This document shows positions 1-8,270 of a stretch of 64,000 nucleotides of DNA, in pieces. The position numbers and the translations under genes were made by a program. Below the pieces are notes generated by a model. That model did not search any database. It saw only the letters and a list, made by a program, of their open reading frames with translations, and had not been told where the DNA came from. The DNA is taken from contig QFQF01000004.1 in NCBI GenBank assembly GCA_003248935.1, positions 171,116 to 235,115 on the forward strand. The letters are read 5' to 3'. The first letter of the stretch is position 1. Each line of letters opens with the position of its first letter. Source of the DNA: Sphingobium sp. Lineage in GTDB: Bacteria > Pseudomonadota > Alphaproteobacteria > Sphingomonadales > Sphingomonadaceae.

Positions 1-579
1 AGGCGCGATGGCGTTGACGGTGATGCGGTGCCTGCCAAGCTGACGTGCCATCACGCGTGTCATCTGTTCGACCGCGGCTTTGGACGGGCCGTAGGCAACC
101 GACCCGCCATCCTCGCCAACCATCCGCGCGCCCACCGAGCTAATATTGATGACGCGCGAGAAGTCCTTGGTGCTCGCTCCAGCCTCGAGCAGCGGCAACA
201 GCGCCTGTGTCAGCAGGAACGGCGTGCGGACGTTGAGCGCGAACACCTTGTCGAACCCCTCCAGCGGAAATGCCGGGAAGGGCGCGCCCCAGGTCGTGCC
301 CGCATTGTTGACGAGGATGTCGATGGCGGCCTCGCGCGCGGCGATCTCCCCTGCGAGCCGGGCAATCGCATCGGGGAGCGACAGATCGGCGACGATGAAA
401 TCGCAGCCGATCTCGCTCGCTACCGCCTCGAGCGCGGCCCGCTTGCGACCGACGATACAGGTCCGCGCGCCATTGGCGGCGAGCGCGGACGCGATCATCC
501 GTCCCACTCCGCTCGACCCGCCAGTCACGATCGCGGTCTTGCCCGCGACCGTGAACAGCGATCCGATCGAGAGATCCAT
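1..579 (-). CDS. SDR-family oxidoreductase, 3' end cut by window edge
   Basis: Short-chain dehydrogenase/reductase with a Rossmann fold, likely acting on a hydroxyacyl- or ketoacyl-CoA. The N-terminus is MDLSIGSLFTVAGKTAIVTG. The cofactor motif TGGSSGVG, the NNAG structural motif and the catalytic YGPSK (YxxxK) are all visible. About 193 residues are present and the C-terminus lies beyond the window. The start ATG overlaps the stop of the upstream acyl-CoA dehydrogenase (ATGA at 577-580), so it is the third gene of a kinase / dehydrogenase / SDR operon. It is RhlG/FabG-like in general appearance; the substrate is unknown. Confidence 0.88.
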   Translation of the reverse strand, partial: MDLSIGSLFTVAGKTAIVTGGSSGVGRMIASALAANGARTCIVGRKRAALEAVASEIGCDFIVADLSLPDAIARLAGEIAAREAAIDILVNNAGTTWGAPFPAFPLEGFDKVFALNVRTPFLLTQALLPLLEAGASTKDFSRVINISSVGARMVGEDGGSVAYGPSKAAVEQMTRVMARQLGRHRITVNAIAP

Positions 580-1958
580 CAGGCCGATACCCGCTTCAGG
601 TTATATTTCTCGACCGGCAGGTTCTTCTCGATGTCCGCGCGGCCATCGTCGAAGGTCAGGCCAAGCTCATCGAGGATCGGCTTGAGCTGCTTTTCCGCCC
701 ACGCCTTTTTGAGGAATGTCGTCTCGCTCGGCAAGTTGCTGCCTTCGCGCGGCTTGTAGTCGCGCAGCACCTGCTTGGCGACGGCGCCGAGATGGAGCTC
801 GGTCACGCCGTCCGCCGCTCCCTCGTGCAGCGCCACCGCGAGATACTCGCCGAAATGCATGATGTTCGACAGGCCGTGCGAGCCATGCAGATGCACCGCG
901 CGGATCGTCACGTCCTGCGCGATCTTCGCCATTGCGGCCTTGATCGCGCTGATCATCTTGCGGCCCTCGCGGCCATGTTCCTGCTGCTGGTCGAACATCC
1001 AGGCGGTGTAGAGGACAAGCAGACGGAACTGCATATATTCGATATAGCTTTCGGCGATCATCGCCTGCACGGCCTGCTTGTTGCCGATCGGTTCCCCGCC
1101 CGACATGCGGCTGACCGCGCGCTCGGCCATCATGTCGATCAAATGCTTGACCAGCCCGATCGTGCGCTGGGCGTGATGCAGGCGCCCCCCGCCCAGCCGC
1201 GATTGCGCGACCTTGAACCCTTCGCCCACCGGTCCCAGCCGGGCGCTGTCCGGCACGCGTACCCCGTTGAAGCGGATCCAGGGATGGCCGCCCGAATTGG
1301 GGCTGTCCGTCCAGAAGCCGATGTTGCGGACGATCTCGAAGCCCGGCGCATCGGTCGGTACGATGAACATCGTCGCTCGGCTATGCGGCGGCGCCGTCGG
1401 ATCGGTGGCGGCCATCACGATCATGAAGCTGGCATGGTTGGCATTGGATGCGAACCATTTGTCCCCGGTGATCACCCAGTCGTCGCCATCGCGAACCGCG
1501 ACGCAGCGCAAATTGGTCGGGTCCGACCCGCCCTGGGGCTCGGTCATCGCAAAGGTCGAAAAAATGTCTCCATCGAGCAGCGGCTGCAGATATTGCGCCT
1601 TCTGCTCCTCGGTGCCGAACATTGCGAGGATCTCGCTGTTGCCGGTGTCCGGCCCCTGGCACCCGAACACCACCGGGCCGAAGGCGGAGGTGCCGAACAT
1701 CTCGTTCATATAGGTGAGCTTGACCGCGCCGCAGCCGCTTCCGCCCAGATGTTCGGGCAGATGGGCAGCCCACATGCCATTGTCCTTCACCTCCTGCTGG
1801 AGGCGCTTGATGACCTTGCGAAGCGGCTTGTTCTCGATGTCGTAGGCGGCATCCTTGTCGTAATCATAGATGAATTCGAGCGGCCGGACCTTGTTCTCGA
1901 CAAAGTCCTTCATCCAGTCGAGCTTCTTCTGGAACTCGGCGTCGACGGTGAAATCCAT
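579..1958 (-). CDS. acyl-CoA dehydrogenase (ACAD10/11- or LvaC-like context)
   Basis: FAD-dependent acyl-CoA dehydrogenase of 459 residues. The middle domain has the FAD/substrate motif MTEPQGGSDP (138-147) followed by WVITGDKWFASN. The C-terminal helical domain has HEGAADG, whose Glu379 sits where the catalytic base of YEGT-type enzymes lies. A clear ribosome site (AGGAG) precedes the ATG. It lies between a phosphotransferase-fold kinase (24 bp upstream) and an SDR (4-bp overlap). This arrangement resembles the split equivalent of ACAD10/ACAD11 and the Pseudomonas lva operon, where a 4-hydroxyacyl-CoA is phosphorylated and the phosphate then eliminated. Family assignment is firm; that reaction is inferred from context. 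Confidence 0.93.
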   Translation of the reverse strand: MDFTVDAEFQKKLDWMKDFVENKVRPLEFIYDYDKDAAYDIENKPLRKVIKRLQQEVKDNGMWAAHLPEHLGGSGCGAVKLTYMNEMFGTSAFGPVVFGCQGPDTGNSEILAMFGTEEQKAQYLQPLLDGDIFSTFAMTEPQGGSDPTNLRCVAVRDGDDWVITGDKWFASNANHASFMIVMAATDPTAPPHSRATMFIVPTDAPGFEIVRNIGFWTDSPNSGGHPWIRFNGVRVPDSARLGPVGEGFKVAQSRLGGGRLHHAQRTIGLVKHLIDMMAERAVSRMSGGEPIGNKQAVQAMIAESYIEYMQFRLLVLYTAWMFDQQQEHGREGRKMISAIKAAMAKIAQDVTIRAVHLHGSHGLSNIMHFGEYLAVALHEGAADGVTELHLGAVAKQVLRDYKPREGSNLPSETTFLKKAWAEKQLKPILDELGLTFDDGRADIEKNLPVEKYNLKRVSA

Positions 1959-1982
1959 GGCTAGTCTCCTGGAGATAAGGTG

Positions 1983-3047
1983 TCAGCCCCTGGCGCGGGC
2001 GATGCTTTCGGCTTCGGACAGCAAGCCGCGGACAAGTCCGTCGAAACGCCGGCCCTTTTCGGGCGGCGCGAGGCCGATCGCTGCCTCGGCGACCTTGTAT
2101 TCGATGATGCAGGCCATCCGGTATTTGGCGAGAATCTGGTAATAGTCGATGGCGGACACGTCGCGCCCCGTGCGCTCCGCGAAATAGTCAACTGCATCCT
2201 CGAACCAGGGAAACCGCACGGGATCGAGATAGGGACTGGCCGGCTGCGGTCCGTTGCCGCGGCGCAATTGTCCGCAATAGGCGGCAAGATCCATCATCGG
2301 ATCGCCGATGGTCGAGGTTTCCCAGTCGATGATCGCCGCGAGCCGCGCAGGCGGGCGATTGGCGAACAGCACATTGTTCATCGCATAGTCGCCATGCATC
2401 AGGCCGGGCCGGCCGGTCGTCGGCACATTCGCGCTCAGCCAGTCGGCGACATAATCGAGGCCCGGCAGCTGGCGGCTTTCGAAGCCCGGATAACGGTCGG
2501 GATAGCTCGCGAGCTGGCTGCGCCACCGCTCCACCTGGCGTTCCAGGAACTTGTCGGGTTTGCCATAGCCCTCCAGTCCCGCCGCGACATAGTCGAGATT
2601 GGCCATCTCGACGATGCCGTCAATCATGGCATGCGCGAGATAATGCAGATCGGGCCCGGTAAAGGCGGCATTGAAGCGCATCTGGTTATCGACCGGGCTG
2701 AGATCGGCGGCCCAACCATCAACCAGATCCATGATGTAGAATGGACCGCCTGCGATCGAGGCGTCCTCGCAATAGCCGTGGAAGCGAGGGTGCGGGACCC
2801 GCGATCCGCCGAGCGCCTTCAGCACGGTCGCTTCACGCTGGATCGCCTTCGCGCTGGCGGGGGGCGCCTGCTCTGGCGCCTTGCGCAGCACGACCGCGAT
2901 ATCGCCGCGGCTCAGCCGGACAACGATGTTGCTGGTGCCGCCGGTCACGAAACTCGCTGTCAGCACGCCATCGCCCAGCGCGGGAACATTGGCCGTCAGC
3001 CACGCGTCGAGCGCTTCGAATTGCGCGGGCGTGAATAGATCGCTCAT
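1983..3047 (-). CDS. APH-fold phosphotransferase, probable acyl-CoA-associated kinase
   Basis: Protein of 354 residues with the aminoglycoside phosphotransferase/choline kinase fold (PF01636 type). Visible motifs are the glycine-rich VTGGTSNIVVRL (about 34-45), the ATP-site Lys in VVLRKAP, the Brenner motif HGDYAMNN (218-225) with catalytic Asp220, and the metal-binding IIDWETSTIGDP (239-250). This is the type of kinase fused to acyl-CoA dehydrogenase in ACAD10/11 and called LvaA in levulinate catabolism, so 4-hydroxyacyl-CoA phosphorylation is a reasonable inference; antibiotic resistance is unlikely here. I start at the ATG at 3047; a much longer upstream reading frame has no support because it runs antisense to the divergent operon. 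First gene of the minus operon. Confidence 0.9.
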   Translation of the reverse strand: MSDLFTPAQFEALDAWLTANVPALGDGVLTASFVTGGTSNIVVRLSRGDIAVVLRKAPEQAPPASAKAIQREATVLKALGGSRVPHPRFHGYCEDASIAGGPFYIMDLVDGWAADLSPVDNQMRFNAAFTGPDLHYLAHAMIDGIVEMANLDYVAAGLEGYGKPDKFLERQVERWRSQLASYPDRYPGFESRQLPGLDYVADWLSANVPTTGRPGLMHGDYAMNNVLFANRPPARLAAIIDWETSTIGDPMMDLAAYCGQLRRGNGPQPASPYLDPVRFPWFEDAVDYFAERTGRDVSAIDYYQILAKYRMACIIEYKVAEAAIGLAPPEKGRRFDGLVRGLLSEAESIARARG

Positions 3048-3084
3048 CCGATTCCTCTCCGTTCGCGCTTCGCTAGACACCTGA

Positions 3085-3100
3085 CTAGACAAGTGTCCAG
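3085..3100. promoter_or_regulatory. candidate TetR-type operator CTAGAC-AAGT-GTCCAG
   Basis: Inverted repeat CTAGAC-N4-GTCCAG in the divergent gap between the kinase gene (start 3047, minus) and the SDR gene (start 3201, plus). A further CTAGAC half-site starts at 3073. A close relative, CTGGAC-GATT-GTCCAG, lies in front of the TetR gene at 21401-21416. Shared use by one regulator is inferred. Confidence 0.5.
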
Positions 3101-3114
3101 CAAGCCTCATGTTC

Positions 3115-3135
3115 CATCGCATCCATGATGCGATG
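3115..3135. promoter_or_regulatory. perfect 21-bp inverted repeat (9-3-9)
   Basis: CATCGCATC-CAT-GATGCGATG, a perfect dyad in the same divergent gap, 15 bp from the CTRGAC-type site. It could be a second operator or a 5' leader hairpin of the plus-strand operon. There is no U-run, so it is not a terminator. The regulator is unknown. Confidence 0.4.
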
Positions 3136-3200
3136 TGCTTGCGGGTTGCGCCGGACGGTTCCGAAGCCTTGGGTCGAGATCGCAGCGACAGGAGAGAATA

Positions 3201-3992
3201 GTGCAGCTCCAAGGGAAGGTCGCGGTCGTGACCGCAGGCGCGAACGGAATCGGAGAGGGCGCAGCGCTCGCTTTGGCGGGCATGGGCGCCGACATCGTGC
3301 TGGGCGATATCGATGCCGGCAACGGCGCGCGCGTCGCGGCAGCGGTCGAAGCGATCGGCCGCCGCGCAGCCTTCCGGCCCGCCGACATGATGCAGGCCGA
3401 TCAGGCGCGCGCGCTGGTGGATTTCGCAGCGGCCGAGTTCGGGCGGATCGACATTCTGGTCAACAATGCAGGCGGCGTGCGCCCGCGCGCCTTTCTCGAT
3501 CAGAATGAGGGCAATTGGCAGCGCGTCACCGATCTCAACTTCACCTCCATGCTGGCCGCGACCCAGTCGGCGGCGCGGGTGATGGCGAACGGGGGCGCGA
3601 TCGTGAATGTCGCCAGCACCGAAGCGTTGCGGGCGGCGCCAGGGTTCAGCGTCTATGCTGCCTGCAAGGCGGCGATGGTCGAGTTCACCAAGACGATGGC
3701 GCTTGAGCTTGCCCCGCGGGCGATTCGGGTGAACTGCATCGCGCCGGACCTGATCGATACGCCCGGCCTGCGCCCGCATATGCCGACCGAGCCAGCCAGG
3801 ATCGCGGCGCGCGATCGTCATGTGCCGCTGGGTCGAATGGCGACGATCCATGAAGCAGGATCGGTCATCGCCTTCCTTGCTTCCCCGGCTGCGTCCTGGG
3901 TGACCGGAGCCACCATCCCGGTGGACGGTGGCATCACGGCGGCCGGCGGATGGCATCGCTCCGAGACCGGCCACTGGCAGCTTGCGTCATGA
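3201..3992 (+). CDS. SDR-family oxidoreductase
   Basis: Classical SDR of 263 residues. I take the GTG at 3201 as start because AGGAGAG sits just upstream (3190-3196) and the product then begins directly with the family N-terminus VQLQGKVAVVTAG. Motifs: AGANGIGEG cofactor loop, NNAGG, catalytic YAACK, and the C-terminal TGATIPVDGG. It is the first gene of a plus operon with a SnoaL-like protein (ATGA overlap), another SDR and a crotonase, a set typical of beta-oxidation of a cyclic or branched acyl-CoA. The substrate is unknown. Confidence 0.9.
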   Translation: MQLQGKVAVVTAGANGIGEGAALALAGMGADIVLGDIDAGNGARVAAAVEAIGRRAAFRPADMMQADQARALVDFAAAEFGRIDILVNNAGGVRPRAFLDQNEGNWQRVTDLNFTSMLAATQSAARVMANGGAIVNVASTEALRAAPGFSVYAACKAAMVEFTKTMALELAPRAIRVNCIAPDLIDTPGLRPHMPTEPARIAARDRHVPLGRMATIHEAGSVIAFLASPAASWVTGATIPVDGGITAAGGWHRSETGHWQLAS

Positions 3993-4405
3993 CCGAGTCC
4001 GAGCAGGCACAGGCGCGCGCCGAGATTCGGCATCTTCAAAGCGTTTACAACAGCGCTGGCGATCGCGGGAAAATCGACGAGGTGGCGGCGGTGTTTGCCG
4101 AAGATGGAGTGTTGGAGATTCCCGATGCGATCCATCGCGGACAACAGGCGATCGCGGGATTCCTGTCCGGCGTCGCCGCGACCGGATCGGAGGGGATCGA
4201 TCTGCGCGGATCGCGCCATCATCTGACGACGAGCCGGATTGAGTTCACGGACGCGGGCAACGCACAGGGCTGGACTTATTTCTTCGTGATGCGCGCTGGC
4301 CAGGTGATCCAGGAAGGAAGCTATGTCGACCGCTTTGTCCGGGGGGCGGCCGGCTGGCGGATCGCGCATCGCCGGGTCAAGCTGCTCTGGACATTGGGAG
4401 ATTAG
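3989..4405 (+). CDS. SnoaL-like / NTF2-fold protein
   Basis: Small protein of 138 residues with the cone-shaped NTF2/SnoaL-like pattern: N-terminal helix (EIRHLQSVYNSAGD), AAVFAEDGVLEI, and the C-terminal strand GWRIAHRRVKLLW. Such proteins act as dehydratases, isomerases or hydratases, or have no known activity; family membership alone does not fix the reaction. Its start overlaps the preceding SDR stop (ATGA at 3989-3992) and the next SDR begins 2 bp after its stop, so translation is probably coupled. A dehydratase role beside two SDRs and a crotonase is inferred. Confidence 0.8.
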   Translation: MTESEQAQARAEIRHLQSVYNSAGDRGKIDEVAAVFAEDGVLEIPDAIHRGQQAIAGFLSGVAATGSEGIDLRGSRHHLTTSRIEFTDAGNAQGWTYFFVMRAGQVIQEGSYVDRFVRGAAGWRIAHRRVKLLWTLGD

Positions 4406-4407
4406 GC

Positions 4408-5214
4408 ATGGATATCGGCTTGGGTGACGCCTGTGTCTGCGTTTCCGGCGGCAGCGCAGGCATGGGCCGGGCGGCGGCGGAGGCCTTCGCGCGCGAGGGC
4501 GCAAAGATTGCCGTGATCGGGCGCGACGCCGGCCGCCTCGGCGAAACCGCCAGCGCGCTGCGCAAGCTGGGCAGTCCCGACGTGTTGACCGCGGTTGCCG
4601 ATATCGGCGACACCGCATCGGTCGATGCTGCATTTGCGGCCATCGCGGCACGTTGGCCGCATCTCAATGCGCTGGTCAACGCCGCCGGACCGCAGACCTG
4701 CGGCCAGCCATGGCACGAAATCGATGACGCCCGGTGGATCGACTCGTTCAGCATCGGCGCGCTCGGCGCAATGCGGTGCGTTCGCGCCGCCCTGCCCTTG
4801 CTGCGCGCGGCGCCCTGGGCGCGGGTAGTCAACCTGTCCGCGATGTCGACCCAGCATCATTCGCGCGGGCTGGCGGACTATACCGCCGCCAAGGCCGCGC
4901 TGGTTTCGATCAGCAAGAACATGGCACTCGAACTGGCTTGCGAGGGTATCCTGGTCAACATCGTCTCGCCCGGCCCGGTCATGTCGGCCAATCTGCGTGC
5001 CTATGTCAGTTCGGGGTCGGAGGGTAGTGTCGATCCCGACGACCTTGCCGCATCGGGTCAATGGCTCAAGTCGCGGTTCGGCAGCAGCACCGATCTCGGC
5101 CGCGTGGCACATCCTGATGAGATCGCGCCCGTAATCCTGCTCGCCGCCTCCCGCATCTCCACCTTCATGACCGGCGCCAACACCAATGTCGATGGCGGCT
5201 CCCATTTCCAGTGA
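4408..5214 (+). CDS. SDR-family oxidoreductase
   Basis: SDR of 268 residues. The cofactor motif is the variant SGGSAGMGRAAAE; NAAG is present in place of NNAG, and the catalytic YTAAK is intact. The C-terminus ends TGANTNVDGGSHF. It is the third gene of the 3201-6013 operon, 2 bp after the SnoaL-like gene and 7 bp before the crotonase. It is distinct in sequence from the first SDR of the operon, suggesting two different redox steps or stereochemistries. The substrate cannot be assigned. Confidence 0.9.
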   Translation: MDIGLGDACVCVSGGSAGMGRAAAEAFAREGAKIAVIGRDAGRLGETASALRKLGSPDVLTAVADIGDTASVDAAFAAIAARWPHLNALVNAAGPQTCGQPWHEIDDARWIDSFSIGALGAMRCVRAALPLLRAAPWARVVNLSAMSTQHHSRGLADYTAAKAALVSISKNMALELACEGILVNIVSPGPVMSANLRAYVSSGSEGSVDPDDLAASGQWLKSRFGSSTDLGRVAHPDEIAPVILLAASRISTFMTGANTNVDGGSHFQ

Positions 5215-5221
5215 GGGCCAG

Positions 5222-6013
5222 ATGAGCGAACTGCAGATCGACAGGCACGACGGCGGCATCGTCATCGCCACGATCAACCGTCCGGCGCGCATGAATGCGA
5301 TCGACCGCAACCTGATCGCGTCGTTCGAGGCACTGTTCGACCGGCTGGACGCGGATCGCGAGGCCCGGGTCCTGATCCTGACCGGCGCCGGCCGCGCCTT
5401 CTGCGCCGGCGCTGACCTCAAGAGCGATTTCGTGGAAAGCGCCGGACCCGAAGAGTCGCTGGCTTCACAGCTTCGCCTAGCCAGGCTGATGGAGCGCATT
5501 GCCAATCTGCGCCAGCCGGTGATCGCCGCAGTCAACGGCGCGGCGGCGGGCGGCGGCTTCGCCTTCACGCTAGCCGCCGATATTCGCATCGCCGGGCGCT
5601 CGGCCCATTTTTCCATCGCCAACGCCCGGCTGGGCCTCTCGGCTGGCGAGTGCGGAATTTCCTGGCTGTTGCCGCGCCTGATCGGGCTGTCGCGCGCATT
5701 CGAGCTGATGCTGACCGGCCGAAAATTCGATGCCGAGGAGGCCGAGCGGATCGGCTATGTCGTGCGGACTGTGGCAGACGATGTGCTGCTCGATACCGCG
5801 CTCGAAACGGCCCGCCTGATCGCCGCGAACGCGCCCTTTGGCGTTGCGATGACCAAGGATGTCGTCCGCCGCAACCTGGAAACCGCTTCGATGCAGGCCG
5901 CCATTGCGCTGGAAGCGCGGACCCAATTGCTGTGCGGCGGTTCGGGCGACTTTCGCGAGGTGGTCAGCGCCTTTCTCGAGAAACGGCCGCCGGACTTCAC
6001 GCGGAGCGGCTGA
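5222..6013 (+). CDS. enoyl-CoA hydratase/isomerase (crotonase) family
   Basis: Crotonase-fold protein of 263 residues. The CoA/oxyanion motif GRAFCAGADLK and second oxyanion segment AAAGGGFAFTLAADIRIA are clear. The usual PEV-LGL-GGGGTQRL segment is replaced by ANARLGLSAGECGISWLL, so the first canonical catalytic Glu is missing and a Glu lies in the ECG element. This form occurs in many crotonases of uncertain reaction. The ATG at 5222 follows a GAGGGCCAG ribosome site; an upstream ATG at 5186 would overlap the SDR and is less likely. Last gene of the operon, convergent with the MFS gene 6 bp away. Confidence 0.9.
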   Translation: MSELQIDRHDGGIVIATINRPARMNAIDRNLIASFEALFDRLDADREARVLILTGAGRAFCAGADLKSDFVESAGPEESLASQLRLARLMERIANLRQPVIAAVNGAAAGGGFAFTLAADIRIAGRSAHFSIANARLGLSAGECGISWLLPRLIGLSRAFELMLTGRKFDAEEAERIGYVVRTVADDVLLDTALETARLIAANAPFGVAMTKDVVRRNLETASMQAAIALEARTQLLCGGSGDFREVVSAFLEKRPPDFTRSG

Positions 6014-6019
6014 TCGTCC

Positions 6020-7708
6020 TCAGGGGGCGAGCGTGGCGGGAAGCTCGCCCCGATCAGGCGTGTCCGCCTGCCAACGCACCGACCCGACCGGCCGCTCGAG
6101 GAGCCTGGTCATGCGAAGCTGACCATTCTCGCCATAGCGTTCGGCGATAACGCTCAGGAGCCCGAGCTCCTCGGCGGTCAGGCGGGTGCGATGGCGAAGA
6201 TAGTCATGCCAGGTCGGACAGTGAAATCGCTCGATCCAGCGGCGCGCGTCAGCAATATCGCGCGCAAGCGACCAGGCGCTGGCCCCGTTGCGGCGACGGA
6301 TGCGGCGGATTTCCAGCATGAGGTCATAGAAGCCGCGCGCATCTTCTTCGGGCACCATATGCACGACCTGGATGGCGATCGGGCCGCTGCGCCCGGTTAA
6401 CGCGAGGTCGATCTCGGGGTCGGCCGGATCGTATCGGGCGGCGGCAGGGTTAGGGATATCTTTGGGCGATTTCATCAAGCGCCCGGCAATCGAAAAGGCC
6501 ATCAACGCGACACCCGATGCGATCATCGCCGCTGTCAGCGACGATTCCTCCACGACATAGCCCCACACCCAGCTGCCGAGCGCGAAACCTCCCGCAGCTG
6601 TCGCCTGAAAGCCTGCGAGTGCCCGTCCCGAGACCCAGCGCGGCGCGCCCGTCTGAACCGCGACATTCAGCGCGGTCAGCGCCTGCGTCCAGACCGCGCC
6701 CAGGAAGATCAGGATCGGCGCCGCTACCCAAAGCGACCCTGCAAAGGCCAAGGCAATGATCGCGGCCGCCGTCAGCGCAACGCCATTCTCGGTCGGGCTG
6801 TGTCCCAGCATGCTGCGCAGCCGCTGCAGGAACACCCCACCGATCACCGCACCGCCGCCATAGCAGGCAAGCAGCAGGCCAAAGACGAGCGGGCCGCCCT
6901 GAAGATGGAGGTTCGAGATCAACGGCAGCAATCCCGCGACCGACGACGCCCCTGCACAATAGAGAAAACTGCGCACGATCACCGCGCGCATCGCCCCCGA
7001 ATGTCCAATATACTGGATCCCCGAGACGATCGCTCCGCCCACGCGCTCCGGCGGCAGGCGCGGCGTGTCCGGCACGCGCTTCCAGCGCAAGAAGGCGGCG
7101 ATCATCGGCACATAGAGCAGTACCGATGCCGCGAATGCCGCCGCCGCGCCGATGGCCGCGACGATCACGCCGCCCAGCGCCGGCCCGAAGCTGCGCGCGA
7201 TGTTGAAGCTGATCGCGTTGAGGGCGACCGCGCGCGGCAGATCCTCGGACGGCACCTGTTCGGAGACTGCCGACTGCCAGGAGGGCGTGAACATGGTGTT
7301 GAAGATGCCGACCAGAAAACACAGCGCCAGCAACAGCCAGGGCGTAAGCAGGCCTGATAGGGCCACGCCAAGGAGCAGCAGGTTGGACAAGGCGGCGCCG
7401 CCCATCGCAAGGATGGCCACCCTGCGCCGGTCATAGCTGTCGGCGATCGCGCCCGCCGGCATTGCGAGGAACAGAAAGGGCAGCATCAGCGCGGACTGGA
7501 CCAGCGCCACCATCTGCGCGCTGTCCGTCAGCAGGGTCATCGCCCAGGCTGCACCGACGCCAGTGATCAGCAGCGCCAGGTTCGACATCAGGCTGGCGAG
7601 CCATATCTCACGAAAATTGCGATGGACGAGCGGCTGGAAGGCGCCGCTGTCCTTTCTGGCGCCATCAGCTTCTTCGTTCACCGCTTCGCCGCCATGCTGC
7701 GTCCACAT
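6020..7708 (-). CDS. MFS transporter, MFS_3/EntS-like with C-terminal cytosolic domain
   Basis: About 562 residues. Twelve hydrophobic segments are followed from about residue 410 by a soluble tail (VHMVPEEDARGFYDLMLEI, WHDYLRHRTRLTAE), the arrangement of the MFS_3 (DUF894/enterobactin exporter-like) family. The N-terminal signature FREIWLASLMSNLALLITG is typical. The start is uncertain: ATG 7708, or a downstream GTG at 7681 giving VNEEADGARK. It is last in a minus operon after an AhpD-like protein, a bicupin and a HIBADH-like enzyme. Export of a toxic intermediate or side product is inferred; the substrate is unknown. Confidence 0.88.
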   Translation of the reverse strand: MWTQHGGEAVNEEADGARKDSGAFQPLVHRNFREIWLASLMSNLALLITGVGAAWAMTLLTDSAQMVALVQSALMLPFLFLAMPAGAIADSYDRRRVAILAMGGAALSNLLLLGVALSGLLTPWLLLALCFLVGIFNTMFTPSWQSAVSEQVPSEDLPRAVALNAISFNIARSFGPALGGVIVAAIGAAAAFAASVLLYVPMIAAFLRWKRVPDTPRLPPERVGGAIVSGIQYIGHSGAMRAVIVRSFLYCAGASSVAGLLPLISNLHLQGGPLVFGLLLACYGGGAVIGGVFLQRLRSMLGHSPTENGVALTAAAIIALAFAGSLWVAAPILIFLGAVWTQALTALNVAVQTGAPRWVSGRALAGFQATAAGGFALGSWVWGYVVEESSLTAAMIASGVALMAFSIAGRLMKSPKDIPNPAAARYDPADPEIDLALTGRSGPIAIQVVHMVPEEDARGFYDLMLEIRRIRRRNGASAWSLARDIADARRWIERFHCPTWHDYLRHRTRLTAEELGLLSVIAERYGENGQLRMTRLLERPVGSVRWQADTPDRGELPATLAP

Positions 7709-7735
7709 CCGCGGCAAACGGCGCCCAGCGACGCA

Positions 7736-8266
7736 TCATCCAAGAACGGCCTCGCCGTCACCCAGCAGATCCAGTGTATGCATGAATCGATGCCCCGCCA
7801 TCGTCTGTGCGCAGGTCCAGCCCAGCTCGACAATCTCCGCGACCGAAAACGCCTCAGCCAATTCGACATAGGTCGTCGGCGTGATCGCATCGGGTTCGGT
7901 ACACAGACGCACCAGGAACTGGAGCGCGAGACGTTCACGCCGCGAATAGCTGCCGGCGTCGGGATCGATCAGGCACGCGACGTCGCTTTCGGCAACGTCC
8001 GTCTCCTTGCGCGATTGCGAGCAGGGTCCGCATCCGTTGAGCTGGGCGCTGCGGATGCGAAGCAGCTCGCGTAGCCGGTCATCCAGCAGCGACCGGCGGA
8101 ACATCGCCTTGTACCCCTCGTCCATCGCGCGCAACGCGGCGGGCGCACGCGCCATGACCTGAAGCGGTAGCGTCTGGCTGTACATGCCCGTCGCCTGACC
8201 GGCGGCGATCCGCGCGCGGCTCTCGTCATCGATCTCTTCCATCGGCAACGGAGCGATCACCGGCAT
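7736..8266 (-). CDS. carboxymuconolactone decarboxylase / AhpD-like protein
   Basis: Protein of 176 residues with the AhpD-like all-helical core. The redox motif CxxC is present as NGCGPCSQSRKE, but the His that usually follows in AhpD peroxidases is not at its normal spacing. Related genes are often annotated as carboxymuconolactone decarboxylases without evidence for that reaction. The start ATG at 8266 is 4 bp after the stop of the bicupin gene, so they are cotranscribed. A thiol-redox or detoxifying role is as plausible as a decarboxylase role. Confidence 0.8.
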   Translation of the reverse strand: MPVIAPLPMEEIDDESRARIAAGQATGMYSQTLPLQVMARAPAALRAMDEGYKAMFRRSLLDDRLRELLRIRSAQLNGCGPCSQSRKETDVAESDVACLIDPDAGSYSRRERLALQFLVRLCTEPDAITPTTYVELAEAFSVAEIVELGWTCAQTMAGHRFMHTLDLLGDGEAVLG

Positions 8267-8270
8267 CGTG

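Noticed and set aside
1983..3047. Aminoglycoside resistance gene
   Set aside because: The APH fold is shared, but the neighbours are an ACAD and an SDR in one operon, pointing to acyl-CoA metabolism.
7736..8266. Calling this gene a true carboxymuconolactone decarboxylase (pcaC)
   Set aside because: No protocatechuate genes are near, and the CGPC motif fits the AhpD-like branch; named by family only.
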